The translations under genes were made by a program, and so were the position numbers. A model generated the notes under the pieces. The model saw only the letters and a list, made by a program, of their open reading frames with translations. It made no database searches and had not been told where the DNA came from. Shown one piece after another: positions 57,129 through 64,000 of a stretch of DNA of 64,000 nucleotides; position 1 is the first letter of the stretch, and each line of letters opens with the position of its first letter. The DNA lies in assembly GCA_964533585.1 (NCBI GenBank), contig CAZHMM010000001.1, positions 1 through 64,000 on the forward strand, given 5' to 3'. The DNA comes from Elioraea sp964533585. Its GTDB lineage: Bacteria; Pseudomonadota; Alphaproteobacteria; Acetobacterales; Acetobacteraceae.

Positions 57129-57992
57129 GTGACATGCGAGAATGACGGCGCGCTGGCCGCGCCTGCGTATTGCCATCGTCGCCGCGAGCTGATCGCGGCA
57201 GGGGCGAGCGTGCTGACCGCGATGGCGCTCGGGCTGCCACTGTCGGGCTGCCAGCAGAACCCGCAGCTCGGCCGCTCGCAGCTGATCCTGGTCTCCGATG
57301 CCGAACTTGAGCAGATGTCGAACATGGCGGAGCAGGACATCCGCCGGCGCACCGGCGTGCTGCGCGACCCCGCGCGGCAGCGGCGGCTCGAGCGCATGGC
57401 CGGGAACCTCTCCGCGGTCGAGGGCGCGCCGCAGCCGACCCGCGGCTTCCGCCCGGAACTGCTGGCGGACCGGAGCGTGAACGCCTTCGTGCTGCCGAAC
57501 GGCTACTCCGGCTACCACGACGGGCTCTGGCGCTTCACCAACGGCGATGACGGCGAACTCGCGCTGGTCATGGGCCACGAGATGGGCCACCTGACCGGGC
57601 GGCACGCGCAGGAACGGGTGAGCCAGCAGCTCGCGCTGTCGATCGGTGCGGCGGTGGTCGGCACGGCGGCTGGGGCGGCTGCCGGGCAGCGCTACTCGCC
57701 GGCGATCGGCGCGGCGCTTGGGCTCGGCGTGGCGCTGGGCGGCTCGGCGTTCTCGCGCAGCCACGAATACGAGGCGGACCGGCTCGGCCTGCTCTACTCG
57801 GCCCGTGCCGGCTACGACCCGAATGCCGGCCAGCGCTTCTGGGACCGCATGGAGGCGCAGCAGGGCGGAGGAGGGGGTCCGAGCTTCCTCTCGACGCATC
57901 CGTCCTATGGCGACCGGCGCCAGCGCCTGGCTTCGCTGGTGCGCGAGGATCCGGAGATCGTCCAGGCCATCCGGGCGCGCCGGACGGGATAG
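57129..57992 (+). CDS. M48 family metallopeptidase, lipoprotein
   Basis: 287 residues from GTG 57129. The signal region has an RRREL twin-Arg-like motif and lipobox LSGC, so it is a membrane-anchored periplasmic protein. Zinc site HEMGH starts at residue 150, with the third ligand Glu in HEYEADRLG. It resembles BepA/YfgC-type proteases without the TPR tail, which act in outer-membrane protein quality control. The start is chosen because GGAG lies 9 bp upstream; ATG 57078 is possible. Confidence 0.87.
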   Translation: MTCENDGALAAPAYCHRRRELIAAGASVLTAMALGLPLSGCQQNPQLGRSQLILVSDAELEQMSNMAEQDIRRRTGVLRDPARQRRLERMAGNLSAVEGAPQPTRGFRPELLADRSVNAFVLPNGYSGYHDGLWRFTNGDDGELALVMGHEMGHLTGRHAQERVSQQLALSIGAAVVGTAAGAAAGQRYSPAIGAALGLGVALGGSAFSRSHEYEADRLGLLYSARAGYDPNAGQRFWDRMEAQQGGGGGPSFLSTHPSYGDRRQRLASLVREDPEIVQAIRARRTG

Positions 57993-58007
57993 GAGGCCTG
58001 AAAAGCG

Positions 58008-58031
58008 CGCGGCGGCCGAGCGGCCGCCGCG
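58008..58031. terminator. Bidirectional intrinsic terminator, M48 peptidase / infC
   Basis: Perfect 10-bp GC stem (58008-58017 with 58022-58031) with a 4-nt loop between convergent genes. On the minus strand GCGC and then TTTT follow. On the plus strand there is only GTTGTCC, so it is stronger for the leftward infC transcript. Confidence 0.7.
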
Positions 58032-58057
58032 TTGTCCGATCAATGGGCCGTTGCCGC

Positions 58058-58597
58058 TCAGCGCGGGGTCAGCACCATGATCATCTGCCTGTTCTCCATG
58101 CGCGGCATCTGCTCGACCTTGGCGATCTCGTCGAGTTCGCCTTTCACGCGTTCGAGCACCTTCATGCCGAGATCGACATGCGCGAGCTCGCGGCCGCGAA
58201 ATCGCAGCGTGACCTTCACCTTGTCGCCTTCGCCGATGAAGCTCTTGGCCTGACGCATCTTCACGTCATAGTCGTGGTCGTCGATATTCGGACGAATCTT
58301 GATCTCCTTGATCTCGACAACCTTCTGCTTCTTCTTGGCTTCGTTCTTTTTTTTCTGTTGCTCGTACTTGTACTTGCCGAAGTCGAGGATCTTGCAGACC
58401 GGTGGATCGGCGTTCGGGGAGATCTCCACGAGATCCAGCCCCACTTCCCGGGCGCGCCACAGCGCCTCGCGGGTCGGCAGCACGCCGATCATCTCGCCAT
58501 CTGCGCCGATCAGGCGGACCTGGGGAATGCGGATGTCTTCGTTGACGCGCGGGCCCTCGCGGGTCGGCGGCGCCAGGGTGGTCGGACGCGGTGGGAT
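58058..58597 (-). CDS. infC: Translation initiation factor IF-3 (apparent AUC start)
   Basis: 179 residues, the normal IF-3 length. The N-domain has GPRVNEDIRIPQVRLIGADGE and the C-domain has IKEIKIRPNIDDHDYDVKMRQAK and GRELAHVDLGMKVL. The first ATG, at 58492, would remove half of the N-domain. In frame, an ATC at 58597-58595 lies 8 bp after AAGGAGG, and a TGA sits only two codons upstream (58603-58601). No ATG, GTG or TTG lies between. The start is therefore almost certainly AUC, as in other infC genes (AUU in E. coli), which allows IF-3 to control its own translation. thrS lies 46 bp upstream. Confidence 0.93.
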   Translation of the reverse strand: MPPRPTTLAPPTREGPRVNEDIRIPQVRLIGADGEMIGVLPTREALWRAREVGLDLVEISPNADPPVCKILDFGKYKYEQQKKKNEAKKKQKVVEIKEIKIRPNIDDHDYDVKMRQAKSFIGEGDKVKVTLRFRGRELAHVDLGMKVLERVKGELDEIAKVEQMPRMENRQMIMVLTPR

Positions 58598-58643
58598 GGC
58601 TCAAGCCTCCTTGCCGTTGTTGAACCGGTAGAGAATGGGGAAA

Positions 58644-60602
58644 TCAGGCCGCGGCTTCAACCGCGACGGGGGCGCGCAGGTCGGGCGGGGTCGCCTCGGC
58701 GGTGAGCGCCGCCACCGCCTGATCGAGCGTCACGATCTGCTGCGCCTCGCCGCCGAGGCGCCTGAGGGCGACGGTCCGCGCCTCGGCCTCCTTGCGCCCG
58801 ACCACCACGATCACCGGCACGTGCGCCACCGAATGCTCGCGGATCTTGGCCTGGATCTTGGCGTTCGACAGATCCGCCTCGACCGCGAGCCCGGCGCGCG
58901 CCAGCGCCGCGGCAACCTCGCGCGCATAGGCGTCGGCGTCCGAGGTGATGGTCGCCACCACCGCCTGCACGGGGGCGAGCCAGAGCGGGAAGCGCCCCGC
59001 ATACTGCTCGATCAGGATGCCGAGGAAGCGCTCGAAGCTGCCGAGGATGGCGCGGTGCAGCATGACGGGGCGGCGCCGCGAGCCGTCCGCCGCCACGTAG
59101 AGCGCATCGAGCCGTTCGGGCAGCACGAAATCCACCTGCAGCGTGCCGCACTGCCAGTCGCGCCCGATCGCGTCGCGCAGCACGAATTCGAGCTTGGGCC
59201 CGTAGAACGCGCCCTCGCCCGGGTTGAGCGTGTAGGCGACCCCCGCCTTGGCGCAGGCCTCCTTCAGCGCGTTCTCGGCCTGGTCCCAGACCGCGTCGCT
59301 GCCGGCGCGTTTGGCCGGGCGGTCGGAGAACTTCACGCGGAACTCGGCGAAGCCGAAATCGCGATAGACGGAGGAGAGCAGGTCGACGAAGCGCACCGTC
59401 TCGTCGGCGATCTGCGCCTCGGTGCAGAAGATGTGCGCGTCGTCCTGGGTGAAGGCGCGCACGCGCATGATGCCATGCAGCGCGCCCGAGGGCTCGTAGC
59501 GATGGCACGAGCCGAACTCGGCCATGCGCAGCGGCAGGTCGCGGTAGGAACGGATCGTGGTGTTGAAGATCTGCACGTGGCAGGGGCAATTCATCGGCTT
59601 CAGCGCGAGCACGCGGGATTTCTCGCCCTCGTCCTCGACATTCGCGATGAACATGTTCTCGCGGAACTTCTCCCAGTGGCCCGAGGCCTCCCAGAGCGCG
59701 CGATCGACCAGTTGCGGCGTCTTCACCTCCACATACTGGGCGGCCTCGAGGCGGCGGCGCATGTAACTCTCGGCGGTGCGGTAGAGGCGCCAGCCCTTCG
59801 GGTGCCAGAACACCGAGCCGACCGCCTCCTCCTGGAGATGGAACAGGCCCATCTCCTTGCCGATGCGCCGGTGGTCGCGCCGCTCGGCCTCCTCCAGCTG
59901 ATGCAGATAGGCATCGAGCTCCTTGCGGTCGCGCCAGGCCGTGCCGTAGATGCGCGACAGCATCGCGTTGCGGTGATCGCCGCGCCAATACGCGCCCGCG
60001 ACCTTCATCAGCTTGAACGCGTCGCCCACGTGCCCGACGGTCGGCATGTGCGGGCCGCGGCAGAGATCGGTCCACTGGCCCTGGCGATACAGCGTGATCG
60101 TCTCGCCCTGCGGCAGATCCTCGATCAGCTGAACCTTGTATTTCTCGCCCTTCGACCGGAACAGGTCGATCGCCTCGTGGCGCGAGGTGACGATGCGCTC
60201 GAAGGCCGCACCGCGCGCGATGATCTCGCGCATCTTCGCCTCGATCGCGGCGAAGTCTTCGGGGGTGAACGGCGTGTCGCGGGCGAAGTCGTAGTAGAAG
60301 CCGTTCTCGATCGGCGGCCCGATGGTCACCTGGGTGCCGGGGAACAGTTCCTGCACCGCTTCCGCCAGGACGTGCGCGCAGTCGTGCCGGATCAGATCGA
60401 GCGCCTCCGGGTCCTTGCGGGTGATCAGGCGCACACGCGCATCCGCCTCGATCGGGCGCGCGAGGTCCCACAGCGCGCCGTCCACCTCGATCGCGATCGC
60501 CGCCTTGGCGAGACCCGGGCCGATCGCGGCCGCGATCGCCGTGCCGGTGACGGCGGCGTCGAAGCGGCGCACGGATCCGTCGGGCAGGGTGATGGCGGGC
60601 AT
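58644..60602 (-). CDS. thrS: Threonine--tRNA ligase
   Basis: 652 residues with a TGS domain (1-62), an editing domain with the HxxxH motif (HDCAHVLAEA), class II catalytic motifs including KPMNCPCHVQIF (zinc Cys) and a C-terminal anticodon domain. It starts at ATG 60602 and precedes infC in the order classic for proteobacteria (thrS-infC). rpmI and rplT, which often follow infC, are absent here because a convergent gene lies downstream. Confidence 0.97.
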   Translation of the reverse strand: MPAITLPDGSVRRFDAAVTGTAIAAAIGPGLAKAAIAIEVDGALWDLARPIEADARVRLITRKDPEALDLIRHDCAHVLAEAVQELFPGTQVTIGPPIENGFYYDFARDTPFTPEDFAAIEAKMREIIARGAAFERIVTSRHEAIDLFRSKGEKYKVQLIEDLPQGETITLYRQGQWTDLCRGPHMPTVGHVGDAFKLMKVAGAYWRGDHRNAMLSRIYGTAWRDRKELDAYLHQLEEAERRDHRRIGKEMGLFHLQEEAVGSVFWHPKGWRLYRTAESYMRRRLEAAQYVEVKTPQLVDRALWEASGHWEKFRENMFIANVEDEGEKSRVLALKPMNCPCHVQIFNTTIRSYRDLPLRMAEFGSCHRYEPSGALHGIMRVRAFTQDDAHIFCTEAQIADETVRFVDLLSSVYRDFGFAEFRVKFSDRPAKRAGSDAVWDQAENALKEACAKAGVAYTLNPGEGAFYGPKLEFVLRDAIGRDWQCGTLQVDFVLPERLDALYVAADGSRRRPVMLHRAILGSFERFLGILIEQYAGRFPLWLAPVQAVVATITSDADAYAREVAAALARAGLAVEADLSNAKIQAKIREHSVAHVPVIVVVGRKEAEARTVALRRLGGEAQQIVTLDQAVAALTAEATPPDLRAPVAVEAAA

Positions 60603-60636
60603 GGGTGTTCCTCGGCCGTTCTCAGGCAAGGGGCGT

Positions 60637-61584
60637 CTATGCGGGCGGGGCGGCGGAGGCGTCAAGCGCGGCGGCCGCGTCGATGACCCGCCCGGGCGGC
60701 AGATCGCGCAGGTCGGGCACGCGCAGGATGCGCACCTCGCGCCCGCGCGGGGCACAGAGCGCGGGGTCGCTGTCGGCCGAGAACAGCACCAGCGAGGGCA
60801 CGCCGATCGCAGCGATCAGGTGCATCGGTCCCGTGTCGTTGCCGATCGCGAGGTTCGCACGGCGGGCGAGCGCGGCGACGTCAGGGATCGTGGTTCGGCC
60901 GGTGAGGTCGCGGACGGCGGGACAGAGGCCGCGGATCGCGGCGGCGAGCGGCGCCTCGGCGGGCGTGCCGAGGATCACGGGCGTCAGGCCGGTGGCGGCG
61001 AGATGGCCGGCGAGCGCGCCATAGTGCTCGGCCGGCCAGCGCTTGGCCGGACGGTGCGGCGCGGCGCCCGGGATCAGCAGCGCGATCCGCGGCGGCAGGC
61101 CGAAGCGCGCGACATCGCCTTCGATCCAGTCGAGGTCAGGAATGGGGAACGCCGAGAGCCCGGCCATCGCGAGTTGCTCGCGCTGGCGGTCCTGGGTGTG
61201 CATTGCATCGCGGCCGGGATTGGCATGCGGGTGCGAGGCGCCGCGCGCGATGCCGCTCCACTCCGGCCGGGCGCCGAACAGGCGCATCCAGGCGAGCAGA
61301 CGCGAGGAGCGCGCCGAGGTCTGCAGATCATAGACGCGTGCGTAGCCGCCCCCCGCGAGCCGGCGCGCCAGGCGCGCCTGAGCGAGCAGGTTCCAGGTGG
61401 GGGCACGCGCATCGGTCAGCACCCGTTCGAACCACGGCGCATGCGCCATCAGCGCTTCGAATGGAAGCGTGGTCAGCAAATCGATCCGCGCTCCGGCATG
61501 GTGCGCGCGGATCGCCGCGAACGGCCCAAAGGCCTGCACCAGATCGCCAAGCGCGCCGTGCTTGATCACCAGGATCGCCGTCAT
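60637..61584 (-). CDS. Glycosyltransferase family 9 (heptosyltransferase-like)
   Basis: 315 residues with GT9 features: MTAILVIKHGALGDLVQAF at the N-terminus (KxGxxGD motif), the IPGAAPHRPAKRWPAEHY segment in the centre and NDTGPMHLIAAIGVPSLVLF near the C-terminus for ADP-heptose-type donor binding. It probably adds a sugar to lipopolysaccharide or another surface glycan. It lies 34 bp upstream of thrS on the same strand. Confidence 0.9.
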   Translation of the reverse strand: MTAILVIKHGALGDLVQAFGPFAAIRAHHAGARIDLLTTLPFEALMAHAPWFERVLTDARAPTWNLLAQARLARRLAGGGYARVYDLQTSARSSRLLAWMRLFGARPEWSGIARGASHPHANPGRDAMHTQDRQREQLAMAGLSAFPIPDLDWIEGDVARFGLPPRIALLIPGAAPHRPAKRWPAEHYGALAGHLAATGLTPVILGTPAEAPLAAAIRGLCPAVRDLTGRTTIPDVAALARRANLAIGNDTGPMHLIAAIGVPSLVLFSADSDPALCAPRGREVRILRVPDLRDLPPGRVIDAAAALDASAAPPA

Positions 61585-61645
61585 CGTGCGCGCCTCTCCG
61601 ACGCGCGCTCGCCGGCGTCAAGGCCCGCCGCGGCGTGGGCGCGGC

Positions 61646-62509
61646 TCAGGCCGCCTGCGCGGCGCGGGGGACGTTGCTGTTCGCCGCCGCCCGTTGCGCG
61701 ATCGCCTCGTTCCGCTTCTGCTTGAAACGGATGAACCTGTGCGCGGCGCGCGCCGCAAGCTCGGACAGCCGCCCGCGCGGCGGCAGGCCCACGGCCTTGA
61801 AGATCATACCCATGCCGCGGTCGATGTGGCGGACCTTGTAGTAGGTCATCGCCTTGGCCATGTAGGTCGCGATCGAGGTCTTGCGGTCATAGGCCGCGCC
61901 GGGCGGCATGTTGCCGCAGTGGAAGGCGAAGGCGAGTTCGTCGTCCTCGCTCTCGCCGATCCGACCCGCGGCGATCCGCATGCGCTCGAACAGCGAGAGC
62001 TTCTCGCGCGCGAGGTAGCGCCGCATGTGGTCGTAGAACAGCTTGAAGTGGCGATACTCGTCGGCCGCGATGAGCTGGCAGACCTGCTTCAGCACCGGCT
62101 CCTCTGTGCCCTCGCCGAGGGCGGTGTAGTAGGAGGACGTGCCGGTCTCGACCATGCAGCGCGCGATCAGTTCGCCGGTGCGGCTGCCGCGCACGGAATG
62201 ATCCGCCTCCAGCGGGATCTGATAGCCCTCGCGGAACCGCGCGAACGCGGCCCGATAGTCCCAGGACGGATCGGCCAGCATTGCCCAGCGTCCGAGCGCC
62301 TCGCCGTGCTGCACCTCCTCCACGGCCCAGTTGCGCGCCGCCTGCTGGAAATCCGGATCGTCGTGGAACACGTTGCACAGATAGTGCGCGTAGTCGTCGC
62401 CGTTGCGCTCGACCATCGCCGCAGCCTTGACCAGTGGGACGATGCCCGGATCGAGCTTGCTTGGATCGAACCCGTCCCAGCCGACCTGATCGATGTGCCA
62501 GTGCTTCAT
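61646..62509 (-). CDS. Ferritin-like diiron protein (acyl-ACP desaturase-like fold), function unknown
   Basis: 287 residues. Four helices carry metal ligands: Glu in MVERNGDD, EEVQHGEA (ExxH), Glu in MVETGTSSYY and ADEYRHFKLF (ExxH), which is the carboxylate-bridged diiron pattern of ferritin-like oxygenases and desaturases. The C-terminal 60 residues are basic. It may be an oxygenase or desaturase-like enzyme; I cannot name the substrate. The ATG at 62509 is the first with conserved sequence. Confidence 0.72.
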   Translation of the reverse strand: MKHWHIDQVGWDGFDPSKLDPGIVPLVKAAAMVERNGDDYAHYLCNVFHDDPDFQQAARNWAVEEVQHGEALGRWAMLADPSWDYRAAFARFREGYQIPLEADHSVRGSRTGELIARCMVETGTSSYYTALGEGTEEPVLKQVCQLIAADEYRHFKLFYDHMRRYLAREKLSLFERMRIAAGRIGESEDDELAFAFHCGNMPPGAAYDRKTSIATYMAKAMTYYKVRHIDRGMGMIFKAVGLPPRGRLSELAARAAHRFIRFKQKRNEAIAQRAAANSNVPRAAQAA

Positions 62510-62697
62510 GGCGTTGCCGTCCTTCCCGGTTCTCGAACAGCCCTGCCTTCCCGAGGGGGACTCGGCCTCTCGCAAACGCTAGCACAGGAATGGGGATTGC
62601 GCGCCAGGGAGGCAAGGGGGCGCACACGGGACGAAAGCGAACCGAATCAGCGTGTTGCACGCCTGTCGGCAGGCGCGGCCACCGGCGCCCGGCGGCG

Positions 62698-63111
62698 TCA
62701 GCGGCGGGCCGCGTCCTCCATGGCCCGGGCGGCGGCGAGGCGCATGATCGCCTGCTCGATCGCACCCGCATCGCGCGACTCGGCGGCCGCCTCATAGGCG
62801 CCCTCGGCCTCGGCGACGCGCGTCCGCGCCGTCTCGATCGTCAGTTCCTCCGCCGGGATCACCTCGTCGGCGAGCACCGTGCAGCGGTCGGGCGCGATCT
62901 CGACGAAGCCGCGCCCGACATAGAGCTGCTTCGTCACCGAGCCGCCCTGATGCACACGGATCAGCCCGCCGCGCAGCGTGGCGATCATCGGCGCGTGACC
63001 CGCCAGCACGCCGATATAGCCGTCATAGGCCGGAATCTCGGCGAGATCGACCGGCTCCGACAGCAACAGCCGGGTCGGGCCAACAATCTCGAGCGTGGTC
63101 TGTTCCGCCAT
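62698..63111 (-). CDS. atpC: F-type ATP synthase epsilon subunit
   Basis: 137 residues: N-terminal beta sandwich (LEIVGPTRLLLSEPVDLAEIPAYDGYIGVLAGHAPMIATLRGG) and a C-terminal two-helix region (VIPAEELTIETARTRVAEAE). It connects the gamma subunit to the rotor ring and can inhibit hydrolysis. It is 25 bp downstream of atpD. As the last gene of the atp operon it is followed by a weak 6-bp hairpin at 62660-62675 without a T run. Confidence 0.96.
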   Translation of the reverse strand: MAEQTTLEIVGPTRLLLSEPVDLAEIPAYDGYIGVLAGHAPMIATLRGGLIRVHQGGSVTKQLYVGRGFVEIAPDRCTVLADEVIPAEELTIETARTRVAEAEGAYEAAAESRDAGAIEQAIMRLAAARAMEDAARR

Positions 63112-63136
63112 GCTGGCGCGCTCCCGGAGCTGCTGC

Positions 63137-64000
63137 TCAGGCCGCCTCGGCGGCGAGCTTCTCGGCCTTCGCGACGGCCTCCTCGATCGTGCCGACCATG
63201 TAGAACGCCGCCTCGGGCAGGTGGTCGTACTCGCCGGCGCAGATCGCCTTGAAGCTGCGGATCGTGTCCTGAAGCTCGACGAACGCGCCAGGCTGGCCGG
63301 TGAACACCTCGGCGACGTGGAACGGCTGGGAGAGGAAGCGCTGGATCTTGCGCGCGCGCGCCACGATCAGCTTGTCCTCTTCCGAGAGTTCGTCCATGCC
63401 GAGAATGGCGATGATGTCCTGGAGCGACTTGTAGGTCTGCAGGATGCGCTGCACCTCGCGCGCGACGGTGTAGTGCTCCTCGCCGACGATGCGCGGATCG
63501 ATCGCGCGCGAGGTCGAGTCGAGCGGATCGACCGCCGGGTAGATGCCGATCTCGGTCAGCGCGCGGCTCAGCACCGTGGTCGCGTCCAGGTGGGCGAAGG
63601 AGGTCGCGGGCGCGGGGTCGGTCAGGTCGTCGGCCGGCACGTAGATCGCCTGCACCGAGGTGATCGAGCCCTTCTTGGTCGAGGTGATGCGCTCCTGGAG
63701 GGCGCCCATGTCGGTCGCCAGCGTCGGCTGGTAGCCCACCGCCGAAGGGATGCGGCCGAGCAGCGCCGACACCTCCGAGCCCGCCTGGGTGAAGCGGAAG
63801 ATGTTGTCGACGAAGAACAGCACGTCCTGGCCTTCCTCGTCGCGGAAGTACTCGGCGAGCGTCAGCCCGGAGAGGCCGACGCGCGCGCGCGCGCCCGGCG
63901 GCTCGTTCATCTGGCCGTACACCAGCGCAGCCTTGGAGCCGGGGCCGTCGGTCTTGATCACCCCGGACTCGATCATCTCGTGATAGAGGTCGTTGCCCTC
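63137..64000 (-). CDS. atpD: F-type ATP synthase beta subunit, 5' end outside window
   Basis: C-terminal part (about 288 codons) of the catalytic beta subunit. Visible are VYGQMNEPPGARARVGLSGLT, VLFFVDNIFRFTQAGSEVSALLGRIPSAVGYQPTLA and the DELSEEDKLIVARARKIQRF C-terminal region. The Walker A loop is beyond the window. It synthesises ATP at the F1 head. Translation continues beyond the window edge. Confidence 0.97.
   Translation of the reverse strand, partial: EGNDLYHEMIESGVIKTDGPGSKAALVYGQMNEPPGARARVGLSGLTLAEYFRDEEGQDVLFFVDNIFRFTQAGSEVSALLGRIPSAVGYQPTLATDMGALQERITSTKKGSITSVQAIYVPADDLTDPAPATSFAHLDATTVLSRALTEIGIYPAVDPLDSTSRAIDPRIVGEEHYTVAREVQRILQTYKSLQDIIAILGMDELSEEDKLIVARARKIQRFLSQPFHVAEVFTGQPGAFVELQDTIRSFKAICAGEYDHLPEAAFYMVGTIEEAVAKAEKLAAEAA

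Noticed and set aside
58266..58604. A separate small gene starting at TTG 58604 before infC
   Set aside because: It is an out-of-frame overlap of the infC N-domain; the AAGGAGG there serves the ATC start of infC.
58635..60686. 683-codon open frame antisense to thrS
   Set aside because: Composition is typical of a shadow of threonyl-tRNA synthetase, with no recognisable domain.
62660..62675. Terminator of the atp operon
   Set aside because: Only a 6-bp stem with a TCGG loop and no T run; too weak to call.

Overview
The window is chromosomal DNA of a very GC-rich (roughly 70% by eye) alphaproteobacterium. The bL31 type, the FdhD, CarD and DUF1244 proteins, the fused indolepyruvate oxidoreductase, the TAXI-TRAP and Bug-type solute-binding proteins and the alphaproteobacterial-style heat-shock 5' UTR all fit Rhodospirillales/Acetobacterales (Roseomonas/Elioraea-like). 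The genus is an inference. Coding density is high. I see no insertion sequence, prophage, integrase, CRISPR array or rRNA.

Layout. 1-3.4 kb: the 3' part of a CarD-like regulator, a metallophosphoesterase-fold protein that has lost its metal ligands, and a Na/Pi cotransporter behind a Pho-box-like repeat. 3.4-8.9 kb: a BAX-inhibitor protein; the YbbP-YbbA export system divergent from the TesA esterase and ThpR. 8.8-13.9 kb: a lipoprotein, a bactofilin, tandem crcB fluoride channels, an EAL phosphodiesterase, and a double winged-helix gene whose frame runs into tRNA-Val. 14-19.5 kb: Hsp20 behind a sigma-32-like promoter and a ROSE-type RNA thermometer, zinc-less bL31, then an overlapping nadC-LOG-TAXI/TRAP operon. 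19.5-29 kb: two paralogous small secreted proteins, a glycerate kinase-pyruvate kinase pair, DUF1244, a 41-residue membrane protein, a Bug protein, mobA-fdhD, an SDR, a GNAT-MutT fusion and a CinA-like protein. 29-37 kb: arfB, a hydroxyacid dehydrogenase, and glutamate synthase (gltD, a DUF2059 gene, gltB). 37-43.6 kb: an NDUFA9-like reductase, tRNA-Leu, RNase D, SPFH/NfeD, a cupin, a chemoreceptor and a rhodanese. 43.6-50.6 kb: a class III aminotransferase, an HSD10-like dehydrogenase, fused indolepyruvate ferredoxin oxidoreductase and an acyl-CoA dehydrogenase, a likely amino-acid or 2-oxoacid catabolic neighbourhood. 50.6-58 kb: RsmI, an Lpo-type activator, PhoR, alanine dehydrogenase, DUF486, AmpG and an M48 peptidase. 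58-64 kb: infC (apparent AUC start) and thrS, a GT9 transferase, a diiron ferritin-like protein, and the end of the ATP synthase operon (atpC, partial atpD).

Most genes are housekeeping. The best second-look items are the ligand-less phosphatase fold, the ROSE/sigma-32 leader, the infC AUC start, the translationally coupled nadC-LOG-TRAP operon with its palindrome, the paired secreted WSPDLSC proteins, and the regulator that decays into tRNA-Val. I did not find a clearly new multi-gene defence or mobile system.
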